DNA from: Pseudomonadota bacterium
GTDB lineage: Bacteria; Pseudomonadota; Gammaproteobacteria; Steroidobacterales; Steroidobacteraceae
Length of the DNA: 64,000 bases
NCBI GenBank assembly: GCA_018241525.1
Contig: JAFEDR010000009.1
Location: forward strand, 558,001-622,000
Reading direction: 5' to 3'
Shown in pieces: positions 42,474-49,758 of this stretch. The notes beneath the pieces were generated by a model. It did no database searches and was not told the origin of the DNA. It saw nothing but the letters and a program-made list of their open reading frames with translations. Both the position numbers and the translations under genes were made by a program. Within the stretch, counting starts at the first letter, position 1; every line of letters starts with the position of its first letter.

Positions 42474-44903
42474 TCAGAACTTCGCGCGAAACTCTACGCC
42501 GAACGTGCGCGGCTGATTCACGAGAAGGCGCGGCCGACCCGGCGTCTCGGCGGCGATGGAGCGGCTGTCACCGAGATTTGCGTGCTCGTCCGCCAGATTC
42601 TTGCCGACCAGCGCGTATTCAATGGAGCCGTGGGTCAGGGCAAGGCGCATATCCAGCAGGTTGTAGGCATCGCGCAGTCGCGGATCCGTCGGCTGATTGT
42701 TGCCGCTATAGCTTCGGCCGATGTATGCCCAGTCAATGCCGCCAACGAAGCGCCAGGTCGTCGTGATGGCGGTGGAGTAGGTCAGCGAGGCGTTGCCGGT
42801 CCAGTCCGGCACCTGATACACCGGCGAGCCGACCTGCTGCGGCGAGGTGTTGCTCGCCTGGGTGATCTTCGCGTCCTGGTAGCCGATGCCGGCCGACACC
42901 TCGAGATGCTCGGTTGGACGGGCGCGAAGCTCGACCTCGCCGCCCTTGCTCTCGGCACCTCCTGCGTTGGCGCGGTACTGGAAGCCGCAGCCGAGCAGGA
43001 TCTGCTGCTGGATGTCCTTCCACTTGATGAAGAACGTCGCCGCGTTGAGCGTCAGGCGGTTATCCAGCCAGGCCGTCTTCGCACCGAGCTCGTAGTTCCA
43101 GAGCGAGTCCGACTTGAAGCGACGCGTAGCCTGCAGCGTGAGGTTCGGGTCGATGTTGAGCAGTTCCGCCACGCAGTCGAGCGGCGTACCGGGCACGCCT
43201 GCCGGCACCGATGGCACGAGGCCGCCCGGCCGGAAGCCCTTGGCGACCATGACGTACGCCATCTTGTCCGGCGTGAAGTGGTAATCGACCTGCACCTTGG
43301 GATTGACGCCGCTCTCGGTATTGGTCGTCGACGGATCGACGATCGCCGGACCACCGCCAACCGCCAGGCCTTCCTGGTAGCCATAGGCGGTGGTCTTCAC
43401 CTGGTACCAGCGCAAGCCGCCGGTGACCTTCAGCGCGTCGGTCGCCTTCCACGACACCTCGCCGAACACGGCCGGCTCCTTGACCGCCGTGTGGTAGTCG
43501 GACGAGAACACGAGGTCGGCGTAGTCCGGATTGTTCGGCCCGCCGAGCGCCGCATCGAGACCGGGCACGGTCGCGGGCGGGTAATACGCCGCGAACGGCA
43601 GCCGGCCATGGAAGTCGGAGTAGAAGGCGCCGACGACGAACTGCATCGGCCCCTTGAGATCGGAGGCAAAGCGGACTTCCTGCGCGAACCGCTGGTACGC
43701 CTTGATTTCCGTGATGCCACCCGCCGACGGCAGGCTGCACCAGTTAAATGCCGTGGTGGCACTGCCGCAGTTCGGCAGCGTGCCGAAGTTCGACGTGATG
43801 GCGCCCCAAACGAAGTCAGTCTCATCCTCCGTCTCGTCGACTCGCCGGTCGAAGTAGGCCGTCGAAGAAACGAGATCGCCGAGGCCGGTCTTCCAATGCA
43901 GGTTCAGGGAGTAGAGGTGCCACTCGTCGGAGCCTCCCTCCGGCACGTTGAACCAGCGAGCCTGCGTGAAATTGGTCGGCTTCATCGCGCTCGGCAGGTT
44001 CGTGGCGTCCGCGTACATCGGGCCGAACGGATACCCGACCCCATTGTTGGGCGCGGACAGGTAGTCCGCCATCGGGAAGCCGTTGTATGACTCGCGCTGG
44101 ACCATGATGCGCGGCGTGATCGTCACGTCGTCACTGACCTTCCAGGTCAGCGTCACGGCGCCGCCATAGGTATCGGTCATGCCGACGTTCTTGACGGTGG
44201 TGATGCCGGTCGTCGAGAGCGGCGTGCAGCTCACGCCCGCGGTCGCGGGATCCGTGCAGTAGCTTCGCTTGAAGAAGCCGGCCTGCTCGTCATAGAAACC
44301 GGAGAGACGCAGCGCCGCGGTGTCCTGCACGAGCGGGATGTTGACCACCCCGTCGCCCGTGAAGTTGGCGCGATCCGTGCCGCTGGTTTTGCCCGCGCCG
44401 CCGTGCACGGTCGCCTCGAATTCCGACAGGTTGGCTTGCTTCGTGATGATCCGAACCGTGCCCCCCATCGAACGCGCGCCGTACAGGGTGCCCTGCGGGC
44501 CTCGCAGGACTTCGATATGGTCGACATCGAGAATTCGCGGGTCGATCGAATCGGGAAGCGGCGTATCGTCGACGTAGAAGCCCGTGACGTTGTCGCCGGA
44601 AATGCCGCGGATCGAGATGGTCCGCGAGGTGCCGACGCCGTCGCCGGTCGGCGCGAAGGCAAGATTGGGTACTTTCGTGCCGTAGTCGAAGAATGCGGTG
44701 ACCGCCTTCTGCTCGAGCGCTACCGCTCCGAAGGTCGTCATCGACAACGGCACCGACTGCTCGCTCTCGGCTCGCTTCTGCGCCGTGACCACGATTTCCT
44801 CGAGTCCACCCTGCACAGGTGCTGGCTGTTCGGCGGCGGCGGCCGTCGAGGTACCCAGAGCGGCGGCCAGGAGGCCGGGCAGCAGTCTGTCGATCGCTCG
44901 CAT
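42474..44903 (-). CDS. TonB-dependent outer-membrane receptor
   Basis: The 809-residue protein has a signal peptide ending near TAAAAEQ. LEEIVVTAQKR leads the plug domain (ISIRGISGDNVTGFYVDDTPL, IEVLRGPQGTLYGARSMGGTVRIIT). A long beta-barrel ends in the outer-membrane signature GVEFRAKF with terminal Phe. It resembles the large TonB receptor group of uncharged-nutrient and siderophore-like transporters common in sphingomonads and related gammaproteobacteria. ATG at 44903 has AAGGGG upstream. It lies downstream of the TetR/copper operon on the same strand but with its own likely promoter. The ligand is unknown; a metal chelate or an aromatic are possibilities. Confidence 0.9.
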   Translation of the reverse strand: MRAIDRLLPGLLAAALGTSTAAAAEQPAPVQGGLEEIVVTAQKRAESEQSVPLSMTTFGAVALEQKAVTAFFDYGTKVPNLAFAPTGDGVGTSRTISIRGISGDNVTGFYVDDTPLPDSIDPRILDVDHIEVLRGPQGTLYGARSMGGTVRIITKQANLSEFEATVHGGAGKTSGTDRANFTGDGVVNIPLVQDTAALRLSGFYDEQAGFFKRSYCTDPATAGVSCTPLSTTGITTVKNVGMTDTYGGAVTLTWKVSDDVTITPRIMVQRESYNGFPMADYLSAPNNGVGYPFGPMYADATNLPSAMKPTNFTQARWFNVPEGGSDEWHLYSLNLHWKTGLGDLVSSTAYFDRRVDETEDETDFVWGAITSNFGTLPNCGSATTAFNWCSLPSAGGITEIKAYQRFAQEVRFASDLKGPMQFVVGAFYSDFHGRLPFAAYYPPATVPGLDAALGGPNNPDYADLVFSSDYHTAVKEPAVFGEVSWKATDALKVTGGLRWYQVKTTAYGYQEGLAVGGGPAIVDPSTTNTESGVNPKVQVDYHFTPDKMAYVMVAKGFRPGGLVPSVPAGVPGTPLDCVAELLNIDPNLTLQATRRFKSDSLWNYELGAKTAWLDNRLTLNAATFFIKWKDIQQQILLGCGFQYRANAGGAESKGGEVELRARPTEHLEVSAGIGYQDAKITQASNTSPQQVGSPVYQVPDWTGNASLTYSTAITTTWRFVGGIDWAYIGRSYSGNNQPTDPRLRDAYNLLDMRLALTHGSIEYALVGKNLADEHANLGDSRSIAAETPGRPRLLVNQPRTFGVEFRAKF

Positions 44904-44931
44904 ATCGATCCCCTTGTTTTCTTGTGTACCC

Positions 44932-44979
44932 GCGCCCAGCCCCGCAGCCATGGCTTGGCGCCCGTGGGTCTTACCCGGG
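44932..44979 (-). other. Structured 5' leader of the TonB receptor mRNA
   Basis: Between the start codon and the predicted promoter, 44932-44941 can pair with 44952-44961 (9 of 10 positions), and GGGT/ACCC arms at 44965-44975 give a second small stem. No known riboswitch consensus (for example a cobalamin box) was recognised. The structure is suggested by inspection only. Confidence 0.3.
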
Positions 44980-45022
44980 CAACCCGTGCTGGCCGGGTGC
45001 CGAAATCGCCACGTCCGCTGCA

Positions 45023-45051
45023 AAGCTACTGGCTCCGAACGAACACTTCAA
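45023..45051 (-). promoter_or_regulatory. Probable sigma-70-type promoter of the TonB receptor gene
   Basis: Read on the minus strand, TTGAAG (45046-45051) and TAGCTT (45023-45028) are separated by 17 bases. This places transcription start about 110 bases before the receptor ATG, just past the end of the TetR gene. The -35 fits well and the -10 only moderately. Confidence 0.45.
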
Positions 45052-45054
45052 CGT

Positions 45055-45711
45055 TCAACGGCTTCTTTCGCTGCCGCGACGCGCCCGACCCGGTCCGGGT
45101 GCCGCGCGCCAGTCTTCGAAGACGACCCGCACGGTCCGCTCGAGGCTCCGCAGCACCTGCCCGAAGCGCAACTCCGGATTCGAGAGGAACGCACCGAAGT
45201 GCTGGTTGAGCAGAGCGAACACGACGTCGGCGGCGCTGCGCAGGTCGAGTCCGGGCGCCACGCGCCCCGTGCGCTGCATCGTCTCGAGCAATGCCCGGAC
45301 CTGGCGCCGAACTGAGGCGTCGGAACGACGGACGAGCGCCGTGAGCGCGGCTTCGTTTCCGAGCCCCGGGAAGATCGTCAGGCGCAGAATCTCGCGGGGC
45401 GCCCAGCCACCACCCAGGCGGGCGTAGCAGGTCATCAGCGCCATCATCGCGTCGGCCGGGTCCGCCGGCGGCTGTGCGATGACCTCCTCACCGCGCGCCA
45501 TGATGGCCGCGAGCTCGGGTTCCAGCAGCGCGACGACGATGCCTTCCTTGCTGCCGAAGTACTTGTAGACGGTCGCGACACCGAAGCCGGCCGACTCGGC
45601 GATTTCCTCGAACGTCGTCTGCGCGAATCCCCGCCGCGCGAAGAGCCGGGACGCCGCCTCCAGCATGCGTTCCCGCCGCTCGGCCTTCTGCGCGCTCCGT
45701 ACGCCCGTCAT
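45055..45711 (-). CDS. TetR-family transcriptional regulator
   Basis: The 218-residue product has the N-terminal HTH SRLFARRGFAQTTFEEIAESAGFGVATVYKYFGSKEGIV and a ligand domain with PREILRLTIFPGLGNEAALTALVRR. It is the last gene of the copper operon; its ATG overlaps the stop of the SCO1 gene. It probably binds the 28-bp inverted repeat in front of the operon at 49650-49677 and controls its own operon, and perhaps the adjacent TonB receptor (inference). The inducer is unknown. Confidence 0.85.
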   Translation of the reverse strand: MTGVRSAQKAERRERMLEAASRLFARRGFAQTTFEEIAESAGFGVATVYKYFGSKEGIVVALLEPELAAIMARGEEVIAQPPADPADAMMALMTCYARLGGGWAPREILRLTIFPGLGNEAALTALVRRSDASVRRQVRALLETMQRTGRVAPGLDLRSAADVVFALLNQHFGAFLSNPELRFGQVLRSLERTVRVVFEDWRAAPGPGRARRGSERSR

Positions 45712-46241
45712 CGGCCTGCCGCCATGCGAGTGCGTACGCGCGCACCGATCTCACCGGCCGACAGCTGGGGGTGGAAACTCTCCACCACGCGCCCGTCAGG
45801 TGAGACGAGGTACAGGAACATGCCGTGGTCGAAGCCGGTACCCCCGGCGCGGGACCGCCACGGCACGCCGAAGGTTCGGGCGGCGTCTGCGATGGCCGCC
45901 TCGCTGCCGGTCAAGGCGCGCAGACGTGGCGAGAAATGCGCCGCGTAGGCTTCAAGCACGGCGGGTGTGTCGTGGGCGCTGTCGAAGCTGACGAACAGCG
46001 GCTCGACGGCAGCCGCCTCTGGCCCGAGGAGTTTGAGCACGGCAGCAAGCGTGGTGAGTGACGTCGGACAGACGTCCGGGCAGGTCGAGTACCCGAAGTA
46101 GATCAGCAGCCAGTGGCCGCTGAAATCCGCGGCCGATACGGGATGGCCATACTGGTCGATCAGACGCTCATCTGCGCCAGGCGCTGCGGCCCCACACAAT
46201 GCGGCCAGGAGACCAATCAGGCAGCCGGCTCGACGCACCAT
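45708..46241 (-). CDS. SCO1/SenC/PrrC-family copper chaperone
   Basis: The 177-residue protein has a signal peptide (CLIGLLAALCGAAAPG) and the SCO1 copper site: Cys54 and Cys58 in YSTCPDVCPTSL plus His139 in FDHGMFLYLVSPDG. SCO proteins deliver copper to, or keep reduced the cysteines of, copper enzymes outside the cytoplasm. It directly follows the multicopper oxidase gene (1-base TGATG overlap), so that oxidase or the cupredoxin lipoprotein of the operon is the likely client rather than cytochrome oxidase. Confidence 0.9.
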   Translation of the reverse strand: MVRRAGCLIGLLAALCGAAAPGADERLIDQYGHPVSAADFSGHWLLIYFGYSTCPDVCPTSLTTLAAVLKLLGPEAAAVEPLFVSFDSAHDTPAVLEAYAAHFSPRLRALTGSEAAIADAARTFGVPWRSRAGGTGFDHGMFLYLVSPDGRVVESFHPQLSAGEIGARVRTRMAAGR

Positions 46242-47239
46242 CAGATCGCCACCACCCATCCCATCGCACCGCGCTCGGCCATGTGGCTCTGATGTGGGTG
46301 GAACATGTAGCGACCCCGTCGCGGCAGACGGAACTCGACGATGGCCCGCTCCGCCTGGCCGAGAGTGACGATGTCTGTGTGCTCGTGCGGCGTCAGCGAT
46401 GTACCGGACCGGTACAGGTCGAATGTCTGCGCATGCAGGTGGAACGATGCACAGGGCTCGTACTCCACCATGTTGACCAGATACAGCCGCACGAGCTCGC
46501 CGACCGGCACTTTCAGCGGGAAGCGCTCGTAGTACCCCGCCATACCATTCCAGCCATAGACGTCGTTGTGCCGATCGCCGTCGGTGTCGAACCCGGAGAG
46601 GGACAGGACGAACTCGTGGGCCGGCGGCCGACCGCCCGGCGGGTCGACGATCAGGGTACCGTACATGCCGCGACTCAGGTGCCACGCATACGGCGGCACG
46701 TGGCAATGATACGGATGAAGCCCGACGGGCCCTGCTTCGAACGCGTAAAGCCGGCTTCCTCCGGGTGCGACACGCTCGATTCCGTCCTGCATCACGTCGT
46801 GCGAGCCGTGGAAGTGCACGTTGTGGGCCCCCTGGGTCCGGTTGACCAGGTTCACTTCCATGCGCTGACCGACCGTGGCGCGCAGGATGGGGCCTGGCAC
46901 GGTGCCGCCGTAAGCCCAGGTGTCGACGCGCTGACCTTCGGCCACCTCGAGCGTGGTGGAGATGACGGGCAGCTCGAAGCGCCTGACGTCCGCCGCCAGC
47001 GGCGCTGGCGGCGGCGGCGTGTGCAGCGCGTCGCGTGCACCGGCGCCGAGATAGCTGGGCGGAGCAAAGCGACTGCCGTAAGTACTCGCAGCACCGAGAT
47101 CCGCGCCGCAGTCCAGGCCAGCCGCAGGCGGTGGTGCCGCCGCACGCGCCGCGCGCGTCTTGAACCAGCGATCAGCACCCACGAGTCCCGCGACGGCCGC
47201 GACACCGCCGCCAATGCGGAAGAGGTCCCGGCGTCGCAC
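46241..47239 (-). CDS. Two-domain multicopper oxidase
   Basis: The 332-residue product has an RR-containing leader (VRRRDLFRIGGGVAAVAGL), consistent with Tat export. Domain 1 has H139, HFH (142-144), HCH (178-180), H187 and M192. Domain 2 has HLH (267-269) and HPH (314-316). The four His-x-His pairs supply the eight ligands of a trinuclear cluster, while H139, Cys179, H187 and M192 form a type 1 site in domain 1. Such two-domain oxidases work as trimers with clusters at domain interfaces. It is not a nitrite reductase, since the trinuclear pairs are complete. The substrate (phenol, metal or organic radical) is not known. GTG at 47239 follows the upstream gene by 5 bases. Confidence 0.85.
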   Translation of the reverse strand: MRRRDLFRIGGGVAAVAGLVGADRWFKTRAARAAAPPPAAGLDCGADLGAASTYGSRFAPPSYLGAGARDALHTPPPPAPLAADVRRFELPVISTTLEVAEGQRVDTWAYGGTVPGPILRATVGQRMEVNLVNRTQGAHNVHFHGSHDVMQDGIERVAPGGSRLYAFEAGPVGLHPYHCHVPPYAWHLSRGMYGTLIVDPPGGRPPAHEFVLSLSGFDTDGDRHNDVYGWNGMAGYYERFPLKVPVGELVRLYLVNMVEYEPCASFHLHAQTFDLYRSGTSLTPHEHTDIVTLGQAERAIVEFRLPRRGRYMFHPHQSHMAERGAMGWVVAI

Positions 47240-47244
47240 GGCAG

Positions 47245-47565
47245 TCAGGCGATACCGCCGATCCCGGCGCCCAGCGCCAGCACGAGCACGTAGGTCGCGG
47301 CGCCGCCGACGACCGCAGCGAGCCTGAGCGGCCGCGACAGCGTCGTCGCGCCTGTCACGAGGTAGGCCAGCGGCCCCGCGAACGGCAGCAGGAAGATTCC
47401 GATTGCCCAACCCCAGACGGCGGCCGGCTTCACATCCTGGCGGCGGCCGAGATCCCAGAGCGCGAGGGTACTCCACACCACGTAGAGGACGAGTGGCAGC
47501 AGAAAGCCGTACAGACCGAGCAGCATCTGCAGCAGCGACGGTGACGACGGAATCACTGGGTTCAT
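47245..47565 (-). CDS. Small membrane protein with PLDc_N-like domain (second of a tandem pair)
   Basis: The 106-residue protein has three hydrophobic helices. The middle part YVVWSTLALWDLGRRQDVKPAAVWGWAIGIFLLPFAGPLAYLV resembles the phospholipase-D-nuclease N-terminal (PLDc_N) membrane module. It shares the layout W-x-x-LAL-x-DL...W...LP-x-x-G-x-x-Y-L with the adjacent 115-residue protein, so the two arose by duplication. It is in the copper operon between the oxidase and its paralogue. A membrane anchor or partner role for the copper proteins is possible. Confidence 0.7.
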   Translation of the reverse strand: MNPVIPSSPSLLQMLLGLYGFLLPLVLYVVWSTLALWDLGRRQDVKPAAVWGWAIGIFLLPFAGPLAYLVTGATTLSRPLRLAAVVGGAATYVLVLALGAGIGGIA

Positions 47566-47593
47566 TGCACAGTACTCCACAAGGTCAGACGAA

Positions 47594-47941
47594 TCAGTTG
47601 AGCGCCTTCGGGCCGAGCGGCCCTCCCGCGAGCCAGAGCCCCGCCGCGAGCGGCACGAGCCAGATGACCAGGCCCGCAACCACGGCCGCCCGGCGCGCCG
47701 TCGGACTCAGCGTCCTGCCCGCGAGCAGCAGGTAAGTCGCAGCACCGAGCAGCGGCAACGCCAGCACGGCCACGCTCCAACCGGACGTCGTCCGTCGGGG
47801 CGTGCCGTCCCGCAGCGACAAGTCCATCAGGGCGAGCGCCGCCCAGGTCGCGTAGAGCATGAATGGAAGCCCGTATAGATACACGACGTACCAGACCTGG
47901 AAGACGGACGACGGAACGTTGGGTGTGAGCAGCGTCGGCAT
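47594..47941 (-). CDS. Small membrane protein with PLDc_N-like domain (first of a tandem pair)
   Basis: The 115-residue product has three hydrophobic helices and the segment ATWAALALMDLSLRDGT followed by VLALPLLGAATYLLLAGRTLSP, parallel to its downstream neighbour. It begins 16 bases after the stop of the cupredoxin/beta-helix gene. No catalytic residues are visible. It presumably sits in the cytoplasmic membrane; its function is unknown. Confidence 0.7.
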   Translation of the reverse strand: MPTLLTPNVPSSVFQVWYVVYLYGLPFMLYATWAALALMDLSLRDGTPRRTTSGWSVAVLALPLLGAATYLLLAGRTLSPTARRAAVVAGLVIWLVPLAAGLWLAGGPLGPKALN

Positions 47942-47957
47942 GACTGGGCTCCGGGGT

Positions 47958-49601
47958 CTAGGGGTGGGGCGCCGCGGTCACAGCGGGCGGAGCAGGAGTC
48001 GGGATCGAGGCGAGGTCGAGGTGGTACTCCGCGAAGGCATGGATCGCCGGGTGCACCGGCGCATCCGCACCACCGGGCATGTTGGGTTGCGGTGGCGGGA
48101 CCGGGCGGGTCTTGTAGTCGCTGACAGTAAATTGCCCGGCACGCACCTGGCCGATCGACCCGAAGAAGACCATGTAGGTCGAAAGATCCGATGCGACCGG
48201 CGCACGCCACCCGTCGCACCGATTCAGCGTCTCGAGACCCCAGGGAATCGAGGTGCGGTAGCGATTGCCGGAGAAGCAGTTGCCGATCGTACCGAGGCCG
48301 CCTGCGGCGAGATCAGCGCGCCCGGAGCCGACGACCACGTTGTCGCGGATCGCGTGATGCGTCGACGCCCAGTAGTGACGGTCGAGGATCGGCAGGATGA
48401 CGATGCCGTGTGCACGACTGTTGACGACGTAATTGCGCTCTACGCGATTGGTGTGAGTGCCGACGAGCGCAATGCCATTGCCGGCGAGCGTCTCGGTGGC
48501 GTAGAACCCCGAGGCTTCGTTATCGAGCCCGCTGTCGCTGACGAGGTTGCCAATGATGGTCGTGTCGCGGCCCGGCGGATAGAGCTCGATGTCGAAGGTC
48601 GTCGTACTGATGCCGCTGCGGTTGTGCTCGAAGCGCGAATTGAGGACATACATGTCGCCGCTGGAATTAGTTCCGGAGTATCCAAGCCCGCTGTACGCGC
48701 CGACGACGTCGTTGAGCACGACCCGGCACGGCGCGCACTGGCCGACGTAGAAGGCGGAATCCGGCGAGCCGCTGCCGTACGAATGCTCCAGGACTCCATC
48801 GGTGGCACCGAACGCGTAGATGCCGTAGTCGCCGTTGTTGTAGGCCGTGAGGTACGAACCGCGAAAGCCCTGCACGCCGGTCCAATAGAACCCATTCAGC
48901 GTGTAATTCCGCGCCGTCATGTTCTCGATCGCCACGCCGTTGGCGCCGACCATGATGCCAGTGCCGACCTCGTGCTGACCGTCGAGGATCACCTCGTTGC
49001 GATCGACGCCGCGCAGCGTGACGCTCGGCGTCGTCACGAATACGGCCTCGTGGTACACGCCGCGATCGACGAGAATCAGGTCGCCCGGATCGGCCGCGTC
49101 GATGGCGTTCTGGATCGTTGGGTACTGCTGCGGCACCCGCCGCGTATTGCCACTTGCCTCCGCGACGGGCTTGAGGACGCCGCGCGCGCCCGTGGGCGGC
49201 GTATAGACGACGTCGCCGACGACCGCGACGCCCACCATGCCGACGAGGCCATCGGGCGTCGCGTGAAACGTGCAGTAGAAGGGATACACGCCCTGCGTCG
49301 GGAACACGATTTCCGTCATGTCCCCCGGCTGCATCTTGATGTTGCCGAAAGTCTTCTCCGTCGAGAACGACTTGTCGACGGCCACCGCATTGTGGTCATT
49401 GCGTCCGGCGCTGATGAAGACGGCGGACCCGCCAACTGGCAGGCGGACGATCGACGGTGAGTAACTGTTGTCGGCCATCGACACCAGGATCGTGCCGGTC
49501 GGGTGAGCCTCCTGCTTACCGCAGGCTGGCAGGGTCGCGACGCCAATAGCTGCGACCACGAGTGCGGCTGCGGCTCTCGCCGCGGGCATGCCGTCCAGCA
49601 T
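47958..49601 (-). CDS. Lipoprotein: cupredoxin domain fused to a right-handed parallel beta-helix (NosD-like)
   Basis: The 547-residue protein has a lipoprotein signal with lipobox TLPAC (Cys27). A plastocyanin-like domain (about 35-130) carries a full type 1 copper set: His70 (NDHNAV), Cys110 and His113 (FYCTFHATPDG) and Met122. Many short turns of a parallel beta-helix follow (about 155-460), starting YPTIQNAIDAADPGDLILVDRGVYHE. This layout recalls pectate-lyase-like and NosD proteins. A proline-rich C-terminal tail ends it. AAGGGGGA before the ATG at 49601 fixes the start over an in-frame one at 49640. It leads the copper operon. NosD helps load copper into nitrous oxide reductase, so a copper-transfer or electron-transfer scaffold is a reasonable guess. 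Confidence 0.8.
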   Translation of the reverse strand: MLDGMPAARAAAALVVAAIGVATLPACGKQEAHPTGTILVSMADNSYSPSIVRLPVGGSAVFISAGRNDHNAVAVDKSFSTEKTFGNIKMQPGDMTEIVFPTQGVYPFYCTFHATPDGLVGMVGVAVVGDVVYTPPTGARGVLKPVAEASGNTRRVPQQYPTIQNAIDAADPGDLILVDRGVYHEAVFVTTPSVTLRGVDRNEVILDGQHEVGTGIMVGANGVAIENMTARNYTLNGFYWTGVQGFRGSYLTAYNNGDYGIYAFGATDGVLEHSYGSGSPDSAFYVGQCAPCRVVLNDVVGAYSGLGYSGTNSSGDMYVLNSRFEHNRSGISTTTFDIELYPPGRDTTIIGNLVSDSGLDNEASGFYATETLAGNGIALVGTHTNRVERNYVVNSRAHGIVILPILDRHYWASTHHAIRDNVVVGSGRADLAAGGLGTIGNCFSGNRYRTSIPWGLETLNRCDGWRAPVASDLSTYMVFFGSIGQVRAGQFTVSDYKTRPVPPPQPNMPGGADAPVHPAIHAFAEYHLDLASIPTPAPPAVTAAPHP

Positions 49602-49649
49602 CCGATCCCCCTTGTCGCAACTCGCGTCGCCGGGCGACACCGTGCGAAT

Positions 49650-49677
49650 CGTATAGTAAATCGCTTCGTACTATACG
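49650..49677. promoter_or_regulatory. 28-bp inverted repeat, probable TetR operator of the copper operon
   Basis: CGTATAGTA (49650-49658) and TACTATACG (49669-49677) are perfect 9-bp arms around a 10-base spacer, 49 bases upstream of the first gene of the operon. The AT-rich arms stand out from the GC-rich surroundings and contain TATAGT-like -10 sequences, so a bound regulator would block transcription. The TetR protein at the end of the same operon is the likely ligand. Confidence 0.65.
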
Positions 49678-49758
49678 TTATGCCGTGGTCCGCACGGCGT
49701 CAACCTCCGGTGTACCGACGGGATTGCGCGCGTCGAGGAGCCTGGTGACGCGCATCGC

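Noticed and set aside
46241..47239. Copper nitrite reductase
   Set aside because: The His-Cys adjacency and Met spacing resemble NirK, but four complete His-x-His pairs indicate a trinuclear multicopper oxidase; the catalytic Asp position of NirK is His here.
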